A stretch of DNA of 24,622 nucleotides, from NCBI GenBank assembly GCA_963627135.1, contig CAVFZY010000030.1:1-24622 (forward strand), written 5' to 3'. The translations under genes and the position numbers were made by a program. The DNA comes from CAG-103 sp963627135 (GTDB lineage Bacteria > Bacillota > Clostridia > Oscillospirales > Oscillospiraceae). Under the pieces are notes generated by a model. The model was not told where the DNA came from. It searched no databases and saw only the letters and a program-made list of their open reading frames with translations. Positions 21,681-24,622 of this stretch are shown here, piece by piece; position 1 is the stretch's first letter; each line of letters begins with the position of its first letter.

Positions 21681-23906
21681 GTGAAAGTAATCCACCTCAT
21701 CAGCGGGGGCGATACCGGCGGCGCCCGGACGCATGTTTACTCCCTGCTGAAATATCTCGGTCAGATCATCGACGTGCAGCTCGTGTGCTTCCGCAGCGGT
21801 GATTTTGCCGACGGTGCGGCCGCGCTCGGCATCCCGACGATGGTGCTCGACGGGGGCTTTCTGTCGAATCTCGCCGCGCTCAAAAAGCTGATCCGCACAG
21901 GGGAGTACGACCTCGTGCACTGCCACGGCTCCATGGCCAACGTCATGGGCGCCATGCTGCGTCCGAGCGTGCACGCGCCGGTCATCAGCACCGTGCACAG
22001 CGACTACCGGCTCGACTATCTCGGCCGGCCGTTCGCCCGCGCCGTCTACGGCACGCTCAATATCTGGGCCCTGCACCAGCTCGATTACCGCGTGTGCGTG
22101 TCCGACCCCATCCGCCAGCGGCTCATCGACCGCGGCTTTGAGCCGAACCGGCTCTTTTCCATTTACAATGGGCTCGACTTTTCCCACGTCGTGCCCAGGA
22201 CCGACCGCGCGGCCTATTTCGCGCAGTTCGGCTATACCGTTCACGCCGGCGACGTCATTGCGGGCATTGCCGCCCGGCTCGACCCCGTCAAGGACATCCC
22301 GACGCTCATCCGCGCCGTGGCGCTGGCGCAAAAGGCCTGCCCGCAGCTGCGCCTCGCCATTGCGGGCGACGGCAAGGAGCGCAAAAAGCTCGAGGCGCTC
22401 ACAAAGGAGCTGGGCCTCACCGACAGCGTGTTCTTCCTCGGCTGGGTCAACGACCTGGACAGCTTCTACGGCGCGCTCGACATCAACACGCTCTCGTCCC
22501 TGTCGGAGGCGTTTCCCTATGCGCTGCCCGAGGGCGCGCGCGCACACCTGGCCACCGTCGCCTCGAACGTTGGCGGCGTGCCGGCCATCATCGAGCACGG
22601 CGTGACCGGTTTGCTCATCGAGCCCGGCGATGTGCGCATGCTCGCGGCCTACCTCGCGCGCTACGCGCTCGACGCCGACTACCGGCATGAGATGGGCGAG
22701 GCGCTCTACCGGCGCGGCAAGGCCGACTTCTCCGAGGAGGCCACCGGCCTTCGCCAGCTGGAAATTTACAACACCGTCTTCCGCATGGAGCGCAACCGGC
22801 GCGACGGCGTGCGCGACGGCGTGCTCATCTGCGGGGCCTACGGCTTTGGCAACGCGGGCGACGATGCCATTTTGCAGGCTATCATCGGCGAGATGCACCG
22901 CATCGACCCGCACATGCCCGTGACCGTGATCTCCCGCCGGCCGAAGGATACGCGCAGCGCCTACGGCGTTAACGCGTGCAACCGGTTTCATTATTCCGCC
23001 ATCCGGTGCGTGCTGCGCCGCAGCCGGCTCTTCATCAGCGGTGGCGGCAGTCTCATGCAGGACGTCACGAGCCGCATGAGCCTGTGGTATTATCTCGGCA
23101 CGATCCGCCTGGCGCACCGCTGCGGCTGCAAGGTGCAGATGTACGGCTGCGGAATCGGCCCGATCGTGTACGAGCGCGACCGGCAGTTCGCCGCGCGCGT
23201 CATCAACGACTGCGTGGACAAGATCACCCTCCGCGAGCCGGACAGCCGCGAGACGCTCACGGACTTCGGCGTCACGGTCCCGGAGGTCATCCTCGCGTCC
23301 GACCCCGCGCTCACGCTGCCGGCTGCCGAGCGCAGCCGCATCGACCGCATCCTGCGCGAGCACGATATGGACCCGGACGGCAAGTATATCGGCTTCGTGC
23401 TGCGCAAGTGGCCCGGCATCGAGGAAAAGGCCACCGTGTTCGCCGCCGGCGCCGTGTACGCCTACCTGAAGCACGGCCTGACGCCGGTGTTCCTCAGCAT
23501 TAATTTCCGCACCGACGGCGAGGCCAGCCAGCTCGTCACGGAGCACCTGAGCATCCCGTTTTACGTGCTTGGCGAGCAGATGTCCACGGGTGAGCTGATC
23601 GGCGTGCTCTCGCGCATGACGGCCGTCGTGTCCATGCGATTGCACGGGCTCATCTTCGCCGCCGGGCAGGGCGTGCCGCTCATCGGCGTCGCCTACGACC
23701 CGAAGGTCACGGCGTTTCTCGACTATGTCGAGCAGAATAACTACATGCAGTTCGAGGCGCTCAATGCGACGGATCTGTCCAAGCTGATCGATTCCGCCGT
23801 CGCCCTCGCCGGCAGAGGCGAGGAGCTGCGCCGCCGCACCGAGCTGCTCAACCGGCAGGAGGACAACAACCGCGCCACAGCCGCCCGGCTGCTGGAGAAG
23901 GAGTGA
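21681..23906 (+). CDS. csaB: Glycosyltransferase family 4-polysaccharide pyruvyl transferase (CsaB) fusion
   Basis: This encodes 741 residues from a GTG start (VKVIHLISGGDTGGARTHVY) with TTTGGAGGG 5-7 bases upstream; the frame is open far upstream, but that is antisense to the phosphatase-GNAT gene. Residues 1 to about 370 are a GT-B glycosyltransferase with the donor-site signature SLSEAFPYALPEG (E-x7-E) and VGGVPAIIEHGVTGLLIEPG. From about 380, GVLICGAYGFGNAGDDAILQ begins a pyruvyl-transferase domain, with FISGGGSLMQD and SMRLHGLIFAAGQGVPLIGV. CsaB ketal-pyruvylates secondary cell-wall polymer, which then anchors SLH-domain proteins. The fusion implies that the sugar is added and pyruvylated by one polypeptide; acceptor and sugar are unknown. 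The gene is followed closely by the PurN-like gene. Confidence 0.92.
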   Translation: MKVIHLISGGDTGGARTHVYSLLKYLGQIIDVQLVCFRSGDFADGAAALGIPTMVLDGGFLSNLAALKKLIRTGEYDLVHCHGSMANVMGAMLRPSVHAPVISTVHSDYRLDYLGRPFARAVYGTLNIWALHQLDYRVCVSDPIRQRLIDRGFEPNRLFSIYNGLDFSHVVPRTDRAAYFAQFGYTVHAGDVIAGIAARLDPVKDIPTLIRAVALAQKACPQLRLAIAGDGKERKKLEALTKELGLTDSVFFLGWVNDLDSFYGALDINTLSSLSEAFPYALPEGARAHLATVASNVGGVPAIIEHGVTGLLIEPGDVRMLAAYLARYALDADYRHEMGEALYRRGKADFSEEATGLRQLEIYNTVFRMERNRRDGVRDGVLICGAYGFGNAGDDAILQAIIGEMHRIDPHMPVTVISRRPKDTRSAYGVNACNRFHYSAIRCVLRRSRLFISGGGSLMQDVTSRMSLWYYLGTIRLAHRCGCKVQMYGCGIGPIVYERDRQFAARVINDCVDKITLREPDSRETLTDFGVTVPEVILASDPALTLPAAERSRIDRILREHDMDPDGKYIGFVLRKWPGIEEKATVFAAGAVYAYLKHGLTPVFLSINFRTDGEASQLVTEHLSIPFYVLGEQMSTGELIGVLSRMTAVVSMRLHGLIFAAGQGVPLIGVAYDPKVTAFLDYVEQNNYMQFEALNATDLSKLIDSAVALAGRGEELRRRTELLNRQEDNNRATAARLLEKE

Positions 23907-23914
23907 TCGAGCAT

Positions 23915-24535
23915 ATGATCCGTAGCGCTGTTCTGGTTTCCGGCAAGGGAACAAAATTGCAAAGTTTGCTGGACTCCGTGTTCTTCGGCGAGATCCCGGA
24001 GCTGCAGCTCGTCGCCGTCATCTCGTCCGACGCCAACGCCTACGCGCTCAAGCGCGCGCGCAATGCCGGCATCGAGACCGTCGTCGTCGAGCCGGCCATG
24101 TTCCCGAACGATACGTCCTATGACATGGCCATCCGCAACAAGCTCAAGGACATGGACATCGAGCTCGTGATCAACGCGGGGTTTTATCCCGGCGTCGGCC
24201 GCGAGACGGCCAGGAGCTTTCGCAACAAGGTCATTGCGGTGCAGCCGTCGCTCGTCCCGGCGTTCGAGACGCTGCGCGGCGACGCGGTGCACGAGGCGGT
24301 GCTCGCCCGCGGGCTGAAGGTCACGGGGGCGACGGCGTACCTCGTGGACGAAAATGGCGGCGTCGGCCCGGTGCTGCTGCAGAAGGCCGTGCCCGTGCTC
24401 GCCGACGACGATGTCACGACGCTCAAGCGCCGCGTGCTCACCGACGCGGAGTGGAAGCTCCTGCCCGAGGCGGTCAAGCGCTTTTGCGCCGGGAAGATCC
24501 GGCTGCACGGCGGCCGCGCGCAGCTGCTCGAGTGA
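23915..24535 (+). CDS. PurN-like formyltransferase-family protein lacking catalytic Asn/His
   Basis: This encodes 206 residues starting MIRSAVLVSGKGTKLQSLLD. The ATG at 23915 lies 11 bases after GGAG; a GTG four codons earlier lies on the ribosome site itself. The fold is that of glycinamide ribonucleotide formyltransferase (PurN): phosphate loop VSGKGTKLQSLL, SSDANAYALKRARNAGI, GFYPGVG, VHEAVLARGLKVTGAT, LVDENGGVGPVLLQKAVPV. The catalytic NIHPSLLP segment reads AVQPSLVP, so the positions of E. coli Asn106 and His108 are Ala108 and Gln110, while the Asp144 counterpart (Asp145) is kept. It probably does not formylate GAR by the usual mechanism. It lies 8 bases after the csaB fusion stop and is probably co-transcribed with it. 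No terminator was seen before the window ends. Confidence 0.88.
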   Translation: MIRSAVLVSGKGTKLQSLLDSVFFGEIPELQLVAVISSDANAYALKRARNAGIETVVVEPAMFPNDTSYDMAIRNKLKDMDIELVINAGFYPGVGRETARSFRNKVIAVQPSLVPAFETLRGDAVHEAVLARGLKVTGATAYLVDENGGVGPVLLQKAVPVLADDDVTTLKRRVLTDAEWKLLPEAVKRFCAGKIRLHGGRAQLLE

Positions 24536-24622
24536 AAAAACAGGCAAAAAAACATCCCCGAACCGACTGAACAGAACCAGTAAAAACGGACAATAGACAA
24601 AACACCCCCTGATGTAGGAAAA

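Noticed and set aside
21636..23954. A 772-residue minus-strand frame opposite the glycosyltransferase-CsaB gene
   Set aside because: It is composition-biased, has no recognisable motif, and is fully antisense to a gene with clear domains, promoter and ribosome site.
1..24622. CRISPR array, tRNA or rRNA genes
   Set aside because: No regularly spaced direct repeats and no tRNA-like cloverleaf or rRNA sequence were seen on either strand.

Overview
The window looks like a GC-rich member of the Clostridia, probably Oscillospiraceae/Ruminococcaceae-like. The grounds are an AddAB (not RecBCD) recombination system, a zinc-type ribosomal protein L31, a CsaB-type pyruvyl transferase, DUF3783 and DUF1294 proteins, an ECF sigma/anti-sigma pair of the clostridial kind, strong AGGAGG-type ribosome sites, and a palindromic interspersed repeat of a style I associate with these genomes. 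The taxonomic call is inference. Most genes are on the minus strand. No tRNA, rRNA or CRISPR array was seen.

Layout. Positions 1-1740 are an accessory island: the 3' end of an RHS-repeat polymorphic toxin gene with a variable Gly/Ala-rich tip, a small membrane protein directly behind it (candidate immunity protein), and a broken RHS fragment. These tip genes are visibly AT-richer than the RHS core. Positions 1760-2250 hold rpmE (L31) with its own terminator and promoter. Positions 2263-9136 are addB-addA, translationally coupled. An IS3-family element (9213-10617) sits between addB and a Gpi18/PIG-V-like membrane glycosyltransferase (10642-11988). Next come a 45-codon small gene and a divergent XRE-type regulator sharing a control region with two similar operator-like sites, then a palindromic MITE-like repeat (12544-12700); I recognise nothing in 12701-12821.

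Positions 12873-14589 encode a split aconitase X enzyme (small and large subunits), followed on the map by an ECF sigma factor and membrane anti-sigma-like protein (14712-16435) and an EamA/DMT transporter (16619-17539) with its own promoter and a leader hairpin. A four-gene minus-strand operon (17687-21533) encodes a histidine phosphatase-GNAT fusion, a YgiQ-type radical SAM protein, DUF1294 and DUF3783. Divergently, a strong promoter drives a glycosyltransferase-CsaB fusion and a PurN-like protein that has lost two catalytic residues (21681-24535). Nothing was recognised in the last 87 bases.

Themes. Three minus-strand promoters (rpmE, the Gpi18-like gene, acnX) have their -35 hexamer inside the 3' arm/U-tract of the preceding gene's terminator-like hairpin, so transcription units are packed with almost no spacer. 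The points most worth following are the PurN-like protein without its catalytic Asn/His, the RHS tip plus candidate immunity gene, the XRE/small-gene module, the split AcnX of unknown substrate, the two enzyme fusions, and the attenuator-like leader of the EamA gene. I did not find a clear, wholly new multi-gene system.
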